Below, in pieces: positions 1 to 8,713 of a DNA stretch of 64,000 nt. Below the pieces are notes generated by a model. The model was given only the letters and a program-made list of their open reading frames with translations, was not told the origin of the DNA and did not search any database. The number at the start of each line of letters is the position of its first letter. Within the stretch, counting starts at the first letter, position 1. The position numbers and the translations under genes are program-made. Source of the stretch: Leyella stercorea (GTDB lineage Bacteria; Bacteroidota; Bacteroidia; Bacteroidales; Bacteroidaceae); assembly GCF_021531655.1 (NCBI RefSeq), contig NZ_JADYUF010000007.1, positions 37,756 through 101,755 on the forward strand, read 5' to 3'.

Positions 1-1
1 C

Positions 2-250
2 GTACGCACAAGGATTAAATCAGCTACTCGCAAGAGTACGATTGGCACGTGGGCAGGACGTGCCACGACCGGACTGATATGGCTGCTTCTGTTTATGCTT
101 GGCATCGAAGTGGGAAGCAACGACCAGATTATCTCTGCCTTGCCTACACTTGGTGTGGAGGCTTTGGTATTGTCAGGATTTGCCACATTGGGCAGCTGTG
201 CTTTGGCATGGGCATTGTGGAAGACAGCGAAAGGAGGCAAGGAGCGATGA
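2..250 (+). CDS. LysO-type lysine exporter, N-terminal subunit (5' partial)
   Basis: This is the 3' end of a reading frame that begins outside the window. It encodes a short membrane protein ending in two hydrophobic stretches around the sequences GLIWLLLFMLGIEVG and ALVLSGFATLGSCALAWAL, followed by a basic tail (KTAKGGKER). The pattern matches the N-terminal half of LysO (DUF340) lysine/thialysine exporters. Its stop overlaps the start of the next gene as ATGA, so translation is probably coupled. In E. coli both halves are one chain; here they are two. Family assignment is inferred from hydrophobicity and the neighbour. Confidence 0.72.
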   Translation, partial: VRTRIKSATRKSTIGTWAGRATTGLIWLLLFMLGIEVGSNDQIISALPTLGVEALVLSGFATLGSCALAWALWKTAKGGKER

Positions 251-879
251 AAGGAAGTCTGATAGTAGTAGGATTCTTCATCCTCGGAGTATTGGCAGGA
301 CGTAGCGGCGGTCTGCCATCATGGGCTATGGACAGCAACATCAGCTTCGTAGCGCTGTGCGGCCTGTTGCTCTTCGTAGGCTTAGGCATAGGAATGAATC
401 CAGATATGAAGAACGACATCAAGAGTCTCAACCCTCGTCTGGCACTGCTGCCCGTAGCCACCATCTTAGGTTCATGGCTCGGAGCAATGGTGGCATACAT
501 AATAATGTGTAGCGACATTTGCCCGGTACTGCACCATCGGCAGCTTACCGACTGCCTCGCCATCGACAGCGGCTTTGCCTATTATTCGTTGTCGAGCATC
601 TTCATAACCGAATATCGCGGTGCCGAACTGGGCACAATAGCCTTGCTTGCCAACATCATACGCGAGATGACAACCCTTTTGCTTACTCCGCTGATAGCAA
701 AGCGGTTCGGTCCGCTGGCTCCTATATCTTCGGGTGGCGCAACGACAATGGACACCACCCTACCTATCATCACACAGACTGTAGGCCAGCGCTACGTAGC
801 ACTAAGCATCTACCACGGTTTCGTGACCGACTTCACCGTGCCGTTCGTAGTGACAATGTGGTGCTCTATGGCTGGATAA
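247..879 (+). CDS. LysO-type lysine exporter, C-terminal subunit
   Basis: The product is a 210-residue polytopic membrane protein matching the C-terminal domain of LysO-family exporters, which move lysine and toxic analogues out across the inner membrane. I chose ATG 247 because it overlaps the stop of the upstream half (ATGA); the longer upstream frame is a shadow. Hydrophobic segments lie at residues 5-15, 30-50, 65-85 and 155-175. Charged and polar motifs in the interior (DSGFAYYS, GGATTMDTTLP) are typical of the family's transport core. The pair presumably assembles as a two-chain transporter. Exact substrate is inferred. Confidence 0.75.
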   Translation: MKGSLIVVGFFILGVLAGRSGGLPSWAMDSNISFVALCGLLLFVGLGIGMNPDMKNDIKSLNPRLALLPVATILGSWLGAMVAYIIMCSDICPVLHHRQLTDCLAIDSGFAYYSLSSIFITEYRGAELGTIALLANIIREMTTLLLTPLIAKRFGPLAPISSGGATTMDTTLPIITQTVGQRYVALSIYHGFVTDFTVPFVVTMWCSMAG

Positions 880-1032
880 AAAAGGTTGAGAGTTGAGAAT
901 ACACTTATATATATACAACTTAAGTTTCGTGGCACTAACGAAAGAATATGTAAAAATTTTGATATAACATCGGACTCTCACCTGACGTTTCGAAGCAAAA
1001 ACGAGCAAAAACAAGAGAATAATGACAGATTA

Positions 1033-1055
1033 TTGATTATTTAGTCGTACCTTTG
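1033..1055 (+). promoter_or_regulatory. Putative Bacteroidetes promoter of fhs
   Basis: TACCTTTG at 1048-1055 fits the Bacteroidetes -7 box (TAnnTTTG). TTG at 1033-1035 is the only nearby -33-like triplet and is too close for the ideal spacing. The box lies about 75 bases before the fhs ATG, leaving an AT-rich leader. Confidence 0.45.
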
Positions 1056-1129
1056 CACTCACACTCCATACTACATATTTCGTAAACAACTCAATTTATA
1101 CACGAAACGCTACAAATTTTTTACATACA

Positions 1130-2794
1130 ATGACAGACATCGAAATAGCTCGCAGCACGAAGCTCGAGGAGATAGAGGTAGTAGCCTCTAAGTATGGCAT
1201 CCCTGCAAAAGAACTTGAACACTACGGCCACTATATGGCTAAGGTTCCTACACGCCTTATTGACGAGGAGCGTGTGAAGAACAGCAACCTCATACTCGTT
1301 ACAGCCATTACACCGACAAAGGCTGGTATCGGCAAGACTACCGTTACTATCGGTCTGGCACTTGGTATGCACCACATCGGCAAGAACGCTATCTGCGCCC
1401 TGCGTGAACCTTCGCTCGGTCCGGTATTCGGAATGAAGGGCGGTGCATGTGGTGGCGGATACACTCAGGTGTTGCCAATGGACAAGATTAACCTGCACTT
1501 CACAGGCGACTTTCACGCTATCACTTCGGCTCATAATACTATCACAGCGCTGCTCGACAACTACATGTACCAGAACCGTGACAACGGTTTCGCTCTGCGC
1601 GAGGTATTGTGGAACCGCGTACTCGACGTTAACGACCGCGGACTGCGCGACATCGTAACCGGTATGGGCGGCAAAGCCAATGGCATTGTACGCGAGTCGG
1701 GATTTGACATCACTCCTGCATCAGAGATTATGGCTATTCTCTGTCTTGCTAAGGACGAGGACGACCTGCGTCGTCGCATTGAGAACATCCTCTTGGGCTA
1801 CACCGTTGAGGGCAAGCCTTTCACTGTTAAGGATTTAGGCGTGGCTGCAGCCATAACCATCCTTCTGCGCGACGCTCTGGCTCCTAACCTCGTTCAGACC
1901 ACAGAGAATACCGCTGCATTCGTACACGGCGGTCCGTTTGCCAACATTGCACACGGATGCAACTCAATACTCGCAACTAAGATGGCTATGACATTCGGTG
2001 AATATGTCATCACTGAGGCAGGATTCGGTGCCGACCTTGGAGCCGAGAAGTTCTTCGACATCAAGTGCCGCAAGAGCGGACTGCAGCCTAAGCTCACTAT
2101 CGTTGTGGCAACGGCTCAGGGCCTGAAGATGCACGGCGGTGTACCAGTTGAGGACATCAAGAAGCCTAACAGCGAAGGACTCAAGAAGGGACTTGCCAAC
2201 CTCGACAAGCATATCAAGAACATGCAGTCGTTCGGACAGACCGTCATCGTAGCATTCAATCACTATGCCGGCGACGTGGAAGAGGAGCAGAACATCGTAC
2301 GCGATTACTGCGAGAGCATCGGTGTAGGATTTGCCATCAACGATGCTTACGCCAAAGGTGGTGAGGGTGCAGCCGATCTGGCACGTCTTGTAGTAGACAC
2401 TATCGAGCAGAAGCCGTCGCAGCCATTGAACCTCGTATACGACGACGAAGACACAATCGAGACTAAGATAGATAAGGTCTGCAAGAACATCTACGGTGCT
2501 GCAAGCATCTCGTTTGCCGCTCCTGCCAAGAAGAAGTTACAGATGATACGCGACCTCGGCTATGAGAACTTCCCGATATGTATCGCCAAGACACAGTTCT
2601 CATTCTCTACCGATGCCAAGCAGTATTGCGTAGCATCAGGATTTGACGTTAACGTTCGCGACATTGTCATCAACGCCGGTGCAGAGATGATTGTTGTCAT
2701 TGCTGGCAATATCATGCGCATGCCCGGACTGCCCAAGGTTCCAGCTGCCATGAACATGGACATCGTCAACGGTCAAATCGAAGGATTGTCATAA
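1130..2794 (+). CDS. fhs: Formate-tetrahydrofolate ligase
   Basis: This 554-residue cytosolic enzyme joins formate to tetrahydrofolate using ATP, giving 10-formyl-THF for purine and formyl-methionine synthesis. The N-terminal P-loop is visible at residues 61-71 ([11 protein letters not shown]), followed by family signatures such as [20 protein letters not shown] and the [12 protein letters not shown] segment. Length is normal for the bacterial enzyme. The gene stands alone behind its own promoter-like box, with only 16 bases to the next gene, which may be partly cotranscribed. Confidence 0.97.
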   Translation: MTDIEIARSTKLEEIEVVASKYGIPAKELEHYGHYMAKVPTRLIDEERVKNSNLILVTAITPTKAGIGKTTVTIGLALGMHHIGKNAICALREPSLGPVFGMKGGACGGGYTQVLPMDKINLHFTGDFHAITSAHNTITALLDNYMYQNRDNGFALREVLWNRVLDVNDRGLRDIVTGMGGKANGIVRESGFDITPASEIMAILCLAKDEDDLRRRIENILLGYTVEGKPFTVKDLGVAAAITILLRDALAPNLVQTTENTAAFVHGGPFANIAHGCNSILATKMAMTFGEYVITEAGFGADLGAEKFFDIKCRKSGLQPKLTIVVATAQGLKMHGGVPVEDIKKPNSEGLKKGLANLDKHIKNMQSFGQTVIVAFNHYAGDVEEEQNIVRDYCESIGVGFAINDAYAKGGEGAADLARLVVDTIEQKPSQPLNLVYDDEDTIETKIDKVCKNIYGAASISFAAPAKKKLQMIRDLGYENFPICIAKTQFSFSTDAKQYCVASGFDVNVRDIVINAGAEMIVVIAGNIMRMPGLPKVPAAMNMDIVNGQIEGLS

Positions 2795-2810
2795 TACCCA
2801 ATGTTCAGAA

Positions 2811-4154
2811 ATGTTCGGATATAGAATAAAGAAACAATATCGTACAAAGGTGAGGCTGTCCTGCTTGGGATGCCTCACCTTTATCGTTGTCATCATATCA
2901 AGCATCTGCCGATGCACATGCTCGTCGTGCTCAAGCGACAAAAGCCGAGAGAAGGACTCTATATACGAGGCCAACCACCGCATGCATCTCAACGATACAC
3001 TCACCAATGCCATGTCTTCGCAGCCAGAACTGCACGCTATGGACTCTATCATGCAGTGCTATCTGAAGCGTTGGGAGATACACGGTGCACAGCTGGCAAT
3101 ATCGCGCCACGACTCGCTGCTGTACGCTCGCGGATTCGGCTATGCCGACAAGGACCGTCAGATACCTATGGAGCCGTCGTACATCATGCGCATGGCTTCA
3201 GTATCAAAACTTGTAACAGCCACCGGCATAATGAAACTGCGCGACATGGGCAAGATACGCCTTAGCGACAAGGTGTTCGGACCAAAGGGAATACTCAACG
3301 ACACGTTCTACGTCAACTCAATACGCGACAAACGATACTTCGACATAACCGTCGAACAGCTGTTGAGACACAAGGCGGGATTTACCAATTATGCAGGCGA
3401 CGCCATTTTCTCGACTCGCTACATAATGCAGCAGAACCACCTCACCACCCCACCCGACCACCGCACACTGCTGCGCATAGTGCTGCGCCGACATCTTGGC
3501 TACACGCCCGGAACGGCACAACGCTACTGCAACATAGGCTATACGCTGCTGTCGCTGATTATCGAGAAGCGCACGGGCATGAGCTACGAAAACTTCATGC
3601 AACGCTACGTGCTCAATCCGGCTGGATGCTACGACTTCCACATAGCGGGTAACTATCTGAAAGACCGCAGAAAGAACGAAACGGTATATTATATGCACTC
3701 AAGTTCGGTACCGGTGCCCGAATTCAACAACTCAGGCAGAATGGTAGTGCGCTGCTATGGCGAGAACGACATAACGACGGCTCTTGGCGCAGGTGCATGG
3801 GTGGCATCGGCTGCCGAACTATGCCGACTGGTAGCATCGATCGACGGCGACCGTACCGTACCTGACGTAATATCGCCACAAGCCGTGAAACTGATGACGC
3901 AAGAAATGCCCGACCATCAGTTCTCGCTCGGCTGGAACTTTACGCCACGCAACCGTCCGTGGATACGTACCGGTTCGCTTGTAGGCACATCGGCACTTGT
4001 ACTGCGCTATCCCGACGGCGAGTGCTGGGTGTTCATCACCAACACAAGTACATGGAAAGGACACAAGTTCTCGCAAGACACAATGGCGCTGTTCGAAAAA
4101 CTACGCAAGCGCTTTGGAAGCAAAATGCCAAAACGCAATATGTTTATAAACTAA
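2811..4154 (+). CDS. Serine beta-lactamase-like hydrolase (class C / esterase family)
   Basis: The 447-residue protein has an N-terminal membrane segment at about residues 15-33 followed by a Cys-rich stretch, so it is exported or membrane-anchored; a lipobox is possible but not clear. The catalytic signature of the penicillin-binding/class C beta-lactamase fold is present: SxxK at S130-K133 and YxN at Y239-N241. Such proteins are usually peptidases or esterases acting on cell-wall or peptide substrates rather than true lactamases. It follows fhs closely and converges with the ancestral guaA terminator. Substrate unknown. Confidence 0.85.
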   Translation: MFGYRIKKQYRTKVRLSCLGCLTFIVVIISSICRCTCSSCSSDKSREKDSIYEANHRMHLNDTLTNAMSSQPELHAMDSIMQCYLKRWEIHGAQLAISRHDSLLYARGFGYADKDRQIPMEPSYIMRMASVSKLVTATGIMKLRDMGKIRLSDKVFGPKGILNDTFYVNSIRDKRYFDITVEQLLRHKAGFTNYAGDAIFSTRYIMQQNHLTTPPDHRTLLRIVLRRHLGYTPGTAQRYCNIGYTLLSLIIEKRTGMSYENFMQRYVLNPAGCYDFHIAGNYLKDRRKNETVYYMHSSSVPVPEFNNSGRMVVRCYGENDITTALGAGAWVASAAELCRLVASIDGDRTVPDVISPQAVKLMTQEMPDHQFSLGWNFTPRNRPWIRTGSLVGTSALVLRYPDGECWVFITNTSTWKGHKFSQDTMALFEKLRKRFGSKMPKRNMFIN

Positions 4155-4208
4155 ATACGTTTATACAACAAAGGTATCTTTACATAACAAAGACTCCAAA
4201 AAGAAGAG

Positions 4209-4250
4209 GGGGGTATCAAAAACTGGAACTAATTCCGTTTTGATACCCCC
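4209..4250. terminator. Bidirectional terminator hairpin, originally shared with guaA
   Basis: A near-perfect stem pairs GGGGGTATCAAAA (4209-4221) with TTTTGATACCCCC (4238-4250), with an inner GGAA/TTCC stem. A T-rich tract follows on the minus strand (reading CTTCTTTTTG). It ends the serine hydrolase gene. Because the displaced guaA 3' end lies just to its right, I infer that it was also the native guaA terminator before the prophage inserted. Confidence 0.75.
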
Positions 4251-4280
4251 TATTTATGTATCAGTTGGGATTGATTTTAC

Positions 4281-4288
4281 TCCCACTC
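4281..4288. other. Left attachment core with displaced guaA 3' end
   Basis: TCCCACTC here matches the core at 29977-29984. Read on the minus strand, the sequence is GTT GAG TGG GAG TAA, that is V-E-W-E-stop, the conserved end of GMP synthase. The intact guaA ends I-E-W-E-stop with different third-position bases. This is therefore the original guaA end, pushed 25.7 kb away by integration, and it marks the left boundary. Confidence 0.8.
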
Positions 4289-4350
4289 AACTTTACAGTA
4301 TTTTTAAATGTATCTGATTATCAGTTAGTTATGTATTATTATATGGTTTT

Positions 4351-4460
4351 GGTGTCCATATATGGTGTCCACAAAAATCAAACTTAACTACTTGAGTCTC
4401 AAGACATTGCATATTTACAGATTAAATGATTTATAGTTGGACAACTGTAGGTGTCCACGG
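4351..4460 (+). repeat. Left-end GGTGTCCA integrase arm-type sites (three)
   Basis: GGTGTCCA occurs at 4351-4358, 4364-4371 and 4450-4457, all in the same orientation. The same motif occurs four times near the right end of the element and is otherwise not evident in the region. Repeated short sites flanking the core at both ends are what tyrosine integrases of the lambda or CTnDOT type bind with their N-terminal domain. The region 4289-4638 holds no convincing gene. Confidence 0.65.
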
Positions 4461-4638
4461 ATGCCAAGACAGACATTTCAATTATAAATATGCTGATTAT
4501 AACGGCTGAATTCTGCCGTGCGTGTAAGGAAAAGTTAGGGGCGATTTTCATAACCTATTGTCTTTCAATGACATAGGGGGAGGGTATTAAAAATGAATTA
4601 TAAATATCCTTTTCTTGACTACCTTAATAGAACACAAA

Positions 4639-4680
4639 AAGGACAAACAACCCTTGATTGTATGATAGTTGTCTGCCCTT
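4639..4680 (-). terminator. Terminator after the holin-like gene (end of late region)
   Basis: On the minus strand an imperfect stem pairs AAGGGCAGACAAC with GTTGTTTGTCCTT and is followed by TTTTTGTG. It lies about 30 bases after the stop of the last leftward prophage gene. Confidence 0.6.
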
Positions 4681-4708
4681 GCTATAATAAAGATATAATT
4701 TAGATGAT

Positions 4709-5023
4709 TTACTTGTCCTTGTCTTTGTCCTTGCCTTCAAACTTATTCACAATCTCATTTATCTTTGATGTTATTACATTGTCTGCTCTTGTATCAAATT
4801 CCATCCACTTAGACTTAAAATATGCGGATGCGCCGACAATTGAACCACCAACGCAAAATGCCTGTGCAATATAAATAAGTACACCTGCCGCGATATTGAA
4901 TGAATTAAGGAAGAATGATAAAAAGGCTATTAGAATACCGCTGCCAATCATCACCATTGCAATAATGTAAGCTATCTTGTCCTTCACGCATAATTCATTC
5001 CATTTACTGTTATATTGTTTCAT
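4709..5023 (-). CDS. Putative holin-like membrane protein
   Basis: This is a 104-residue protein with two predicted membrane helices (about residues 18-40 and 44-66) and a strongly charged C-terminal tail ending in repeated KDKDK. Small two-helix proteins after the tail genes at the end of a phage late region are often holins, which form the inner-membrane pores that start lysis. No endolysin gene accompanies it, so the call rests on topology and position only. It starts MKQYNS, as does the unrelated-looking membrane protein at 27114-27344. Confidence 0.5.
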   Translation of the reverse strand: MKQYNSKWNELCVKDKIAYIIAMVMIGSGILIAFLSFFLNSFNIAAGVLIYIAQAFCVGGSIVGASAYFKSKWMEFDTRADNVITSKINEIVNKFEGKDKDKDK

Positions 5024-5163
5024 TCTTATATTGTAATATTAAATAACTCTTATACATATAAATATTAATTAATCTGTAATATTGCATATATATATATAAT
5101 AAGGTGGAATAAACTGAATTGTTCACCCCACCTTATAAAGGAAAAGAAAAAATGATATAGATA

Positions 5164-8100
5164 TTAATCTATTACTCTCCAAGTTGTACCCGATTCTGTA
5201 CCATAGCCTCCAACATACATAAACGTTTTCATTGAGTTATCGCCTGTTAGCTTCAGATAATTAACCTTTGCATTTTCTGAGGTATATATTACACCCTCAT
5301 TCTTGTTTGATGCGCTTGGTGTTACAAATACATTTGCCTTGCCGCCTGTGTTGTTTATTATCTTAACAGTGTAACCAATTGGCAATGAGAATAATATTTT
5401 ACCATCCCTTGAGCCAAAACTTTCAGACGGAAGAACAAACCACGTTTCTTGATAATTTCCATTGCTATCAACTGCGGGTGTATCAAGTAATAATATACCT
5501 TTATCCGTTGACGGCATTATGTTATGTGCGTATTTATTTGACCCTATATTGACAACCCTTTGATATTTGAATGTGAAGGATTGTGTTGTAGGTGTAAAAT
5601 TGTAAAATGGTAGGTATAAAGGTGAATAAGTTCCATCCGTGTTTGATTTGACGTTGCATAACACCTCCATAGCCTTGTTGTAATATTCCGTATCATCTGA
5701 CCATCTTACACCATTATAGCCAAACTGCAAACGTAATTCATCTTCAGCTGAATAAATCAACTTGTTTGCTGCATTGTGGAAAAACGCTCCATCACTTCCA
5801 ATATAGCTTTGCACATTGCTTCCTGTCTCTATCCTTGTATTTCCATATCCGCTAACAGTATATGATGTTGACCAAGTTGACGGCGTTGTTATGAATAGAT
5901 TCACTGTGTAATTATCATCTGCTGTTGTCCTGTATGTTACAGATGTATTCAGTTGATATGTGCCGTAATTATTATTTCTGTTGAACTGTGCTGAACTGTT
6001 CAACACTGTTTCACCTTTGCCGTTGTATATCCTTACACCACCTGTTAAATATAAATCTCTCGGATAAATTGTTGTTCCATCGTTTGCATATATGGTATAA
6101 CGTATGTTGGACAGTCTAATTACATCACCTTTTTTCAAAGTGATTGCACTGCTTTTGTTTGTCTGCACTACTATACTACTACCACCACTAACACTTGTCA
6201 TTGTCAGATTGGTTGTCATTAAACGGTCATTCTTAAATGTTCCAATCTTGCTGATAGGTGTTGGCTGTAAGTTTATCAGCGGTGTATTTGCAGCATCATA
6301 GACCGTTAAACCGTTGGAGGTATCAGTCAGATTAAAATTACCCTTAACTTGCACATTGTCGGCATCCAATACAATCTTTCCTGTTGTTACATCAATGCCT
6401 GTTTTGTTCTTCAGATTGTCATATACGTTTAATGAAATGTTGTTTACAGTTTGATTCATTTCACTTTCTGTTACATAGTCACCTTCTATTTTTGTAACTC
6501 TTGATGCTATTCCGTCCGCTGTCTGTTTAACCGTGCTTATTTGTCCATCTGTGTATGTCTTTGACTGTTGCACTGATGATGTAATTGCGTTTTGTCCTAC
6601 CGTCAACACTGCGCCTGCATCAAACGTAACGTTATATGTTATTTCATCCAATAGGTTGTCAGATGTATCATACAGTTGCAAACGGAAATGGGTTATTCTG
6701 TTTTCTTGTTCACTATATTGTTGCTGCCACCGTGAATTATATATAAATGTGTTATCGCCTGCCGATGGTGTATTTATAACTGTCCTACCGTTTGAATCAA
6801 TTATTTTCAGATAATATTTTGACAGGTCTGACACCCTTGTTATTCTATCACCGTCAATGTGATTCACATAGCCCTCATTGAAAACATACAAATCATCATT
6901 TATGTTAACCGTTGCACGGGCTTTTGTCATTGACAACTTATCCATTATTCCGTTGTTTCCATCCTTTCCTGCCAATGACATATTATCACTTGTATAATAT
7001 ACTGTCAAATATGATGGCTTAAAATGGTTGAACTGTTCAAAACATTGATGTTCACGGTTAGAATGTTTGAATATTATTATTGCGTGACTGTATCTTTCAC
7101 TTGTCCATACCTCCGCATTGCTTGGAATGTTACTGTTATAGTCATTTGACAATTTATCCCTCAAGTTTTGATTGCAAGATGTTGCGTCATGACTTGTAAT
7201 GATGATGATTTTGTCATTTGCAACGTTATCTATTTTAGTTATAAGGTTATTAACTGCCGTTGTTGCGTTGTCCGGATAATATGTGTCATATTGGTATGTG
7301 TTAATTACTGACTTTGTTGTTGGGTCAACAACTAACATTGTGTGACCTCTTACACTGCCATAAGCCAATAATTTTCCATCCATATACACATTTGATGTAT
7401 AACTATGTCCTGTGTTATTGTCACCATTGAAATCTTCCGTTGCGCATTCAGCAATGATGTTAATGTACTGTGTTGATTGTCCATCCTTACCATTTGCTCC
7501 AATCATTACAGGCAATGAAAGTGTATAGGTGTTATCTGTGTATGTTGTTTTTGCTTGTTGCCACATATATGGCTTTGTTACTGTTAGCGTTGGAGGTATT
7601 ACTGAACCACTATCCCACACGGTTGTTTTTCCCATTCCACTTGATAAATTGGAGGCAAGATAATGTGTTACAATTGACTTTATACCTTTTCCATCTTTTC
7701 CACTTTCTATGTCTCCAAGACTTCCATCACTTGCAACAACCTTGAAATTACCTATGAAGGTGTTTCCGTTTGCTGCAATGACATTATATCGGTATGACTG
7801 TAAATTATATGATTTTATCCCTTTATATTGTACAATGGAAGGTGCCTGTATATCAGCATCTAAATAATCACTATTTGTTGATGAAATAATGATTGCGTTT
7901 TGTCTGTCTTCATTTGTCCTATTACCCAACACCGCAATGTTATCACCAATCTCGGGCAATGAATCACCATCACCATCTGTTGCAGATAGTTGAATATAAT
8001 TCCAATAACATTCTCCACCTCTTAAACTGTCTGCCCTGTATGTTCTTCCAACATTTGTGACTAACCGCCAATAAAACTTGTTACTCACATTGAAATCTGT

Positions 8101-8706
8101 ATCATTTGCAGCGTTGAAAGATTGACAGATGATTTGGTCATTGACATTAAAATCATTTGTTATTGCCTTGCCTGTTTCTTTATCTTCCGCTCTCCAATAT
8201 AATGTATAAGTTCCATTGTTATTTTCAATGTCTTCAATTATACAGTTTGCAGGACTTACAATAATTGCACCCTTTGTTGAACTTATTTTGTCGACTACCA
8301 ATTCCCAAAAATGAGCTGATTTTGTAACGGTTAGATAATCAGTTGTTATGTCAGTTGAAAGTATATCTTTGACATTTAACTGATTTGAAATATTAGCGTT
8401 TGCGCCCTTTATGTTTGCTGCGTCAACGGTGTCTGTTGTGATTGTTCCAACATTTGTAATACTTTCACTTTCAATGTTTGTTATTGCACCGTTTGTTGCC
8501 GTTACATTTCCACTTATTGAAACATTGCCGTTGACTGTCATATCTCCATCAACGTCTTGCGTGCCGTTGAAATTCTGACCCCATATTTTATGTGTTTCAA
8601 GTTCCTTTTGAACTGTTGTTGTAGTACCGTTGGCAAATCCACCACCACCATTTGATGATGATGAATTTGAACCGTTTTTCTTTATGAATGAATCTATCTT
8701 TATCAT
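5164..8706 (-). CDS. Phage tail fibre / receptor-binding protein
   Basis: The 1180-residue product has the features of a Bacteroidales siphophage tail fibre. A Gly/Ser/Asn-rich N-terminus is followed by short repeated beta-type segments (VNGNVSISGNVTATNGAIT), collagen-like GKDGKG and GANGKDGQ motifs, and a coiled stretch (QNAITSSVQQSKTYTDGQIS) near residue 720. The C-terminal half is beta-rich and likely contacts the host surface. It begins 7 bases after the preceding tail gene and is cotranscribed with it. No enzymatic domain is recognised, so cell-wall cleavage by this protein is not supported. The exact receptor is unknown. Confidence 0.75.
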   Translation of the reverse strand: MIKIDSFIKKNGSNSSSSNGGGGFANGTTTTVQKELETHKIWGQNFNGTQDVDGDMTVNGNVSISGNVTATNGAITNIESESITNVGTITTDTVDAANIKGANANISNQLNVKDILSTDITTDYLTVTKSAHFWELVVDKISSTKGAIIVSPANCIIEDIENNNGTYTLYWRAEDKETGKAITNDFNVNDQIICQSFNAANDTDFNVSNKFYWRLVTNVGRTYRADSLRGGECYWNYIQLSATDGDGDSLPEIGDNIAVLGNRTNEDRQNAIIISSTNSDYLDADIQAPSIVQYKGIKSYNLQSYRYNVIAANGNTFIGNFKVVASDGSLGDIESGKDGKGIKSIVTHYLASNLSSGMGKTTVWDSGSVIPPTLTVTKPYMWQQAKTTYTDNTYTLSLPVMIGANGKDGQSTQYINIIAECATEDFNGDNNTGHSYTSNVYMDGKLLAYGSVRGHTMLVVDPTTKSVINTYQYDTYYPDNATTAVNNLITKIDNVANDKIIIITSHDATSCNQNLRDKLSNDYNSNIPSNAEVWTSERYSHAIIIFKHSNREHQCFEQFNHFKPSYLTVYYTSDNMSLAGKDGNNGIMDKLSMTKARATVNINDDLYVFNEGYVNHIDGDRITRVSDLSKYYLKIIDSNGRTVINTPSAGDNTFIYNSRWQQQYSEQENRITHFRLQLYDTSDNLLDEITYNVTFDAGAVLTVGQNAITSSVQQSKTYTDGQISTVKQTADGIASRVTKIEGDYVTESEMNQTVNNISLNVYDNLKNKTGIDVTTGKIVLDADNVQVKGNFNLTDTSNGLTVYDAANTPLINLQPTPISKIGTFKNDRLMTTNLTMTSVSGGSSIVVQTNKSSAITLKKGDVIRLSNIRYTIYANDGTTIYPRDLYLTGGVRIYNGKGETVLNSSAQFNRNNNYGTYQLNTSVTYRTTADDNYTVNLFITTPSTWSTSYTVSGYGNTRIETGSNVQSYIGSDGAFFHNAANKLIYSAEDELRLQFGYNGVRWSDDTEYYNKAMEVLCNVKSNTDGTYSPLYLPFYNFTPTTQSFTFKYQRVVNIGSNKYAHNIMPSTDKGILLLDTPAVDSNGNYQETWFVLPSESFGSRDGKILFSLPIGYTVKIINNTGGKANVFVTPSASNKNEGVIYTSENAKVNYLKLTGDNSMKTFMYVGGYGTESGTTWRVID

Positions 8707-8713
8707 CTTTCTT

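Noticed and set aside
2811..4154. True class C beta-lactamase (resistance gene)
   Set aside because: SxxK and YxN are shared by many peptidases and esterases, and the length and membrane segment fit the broad serine hydrolase family; no lactamase-specific features were seen.
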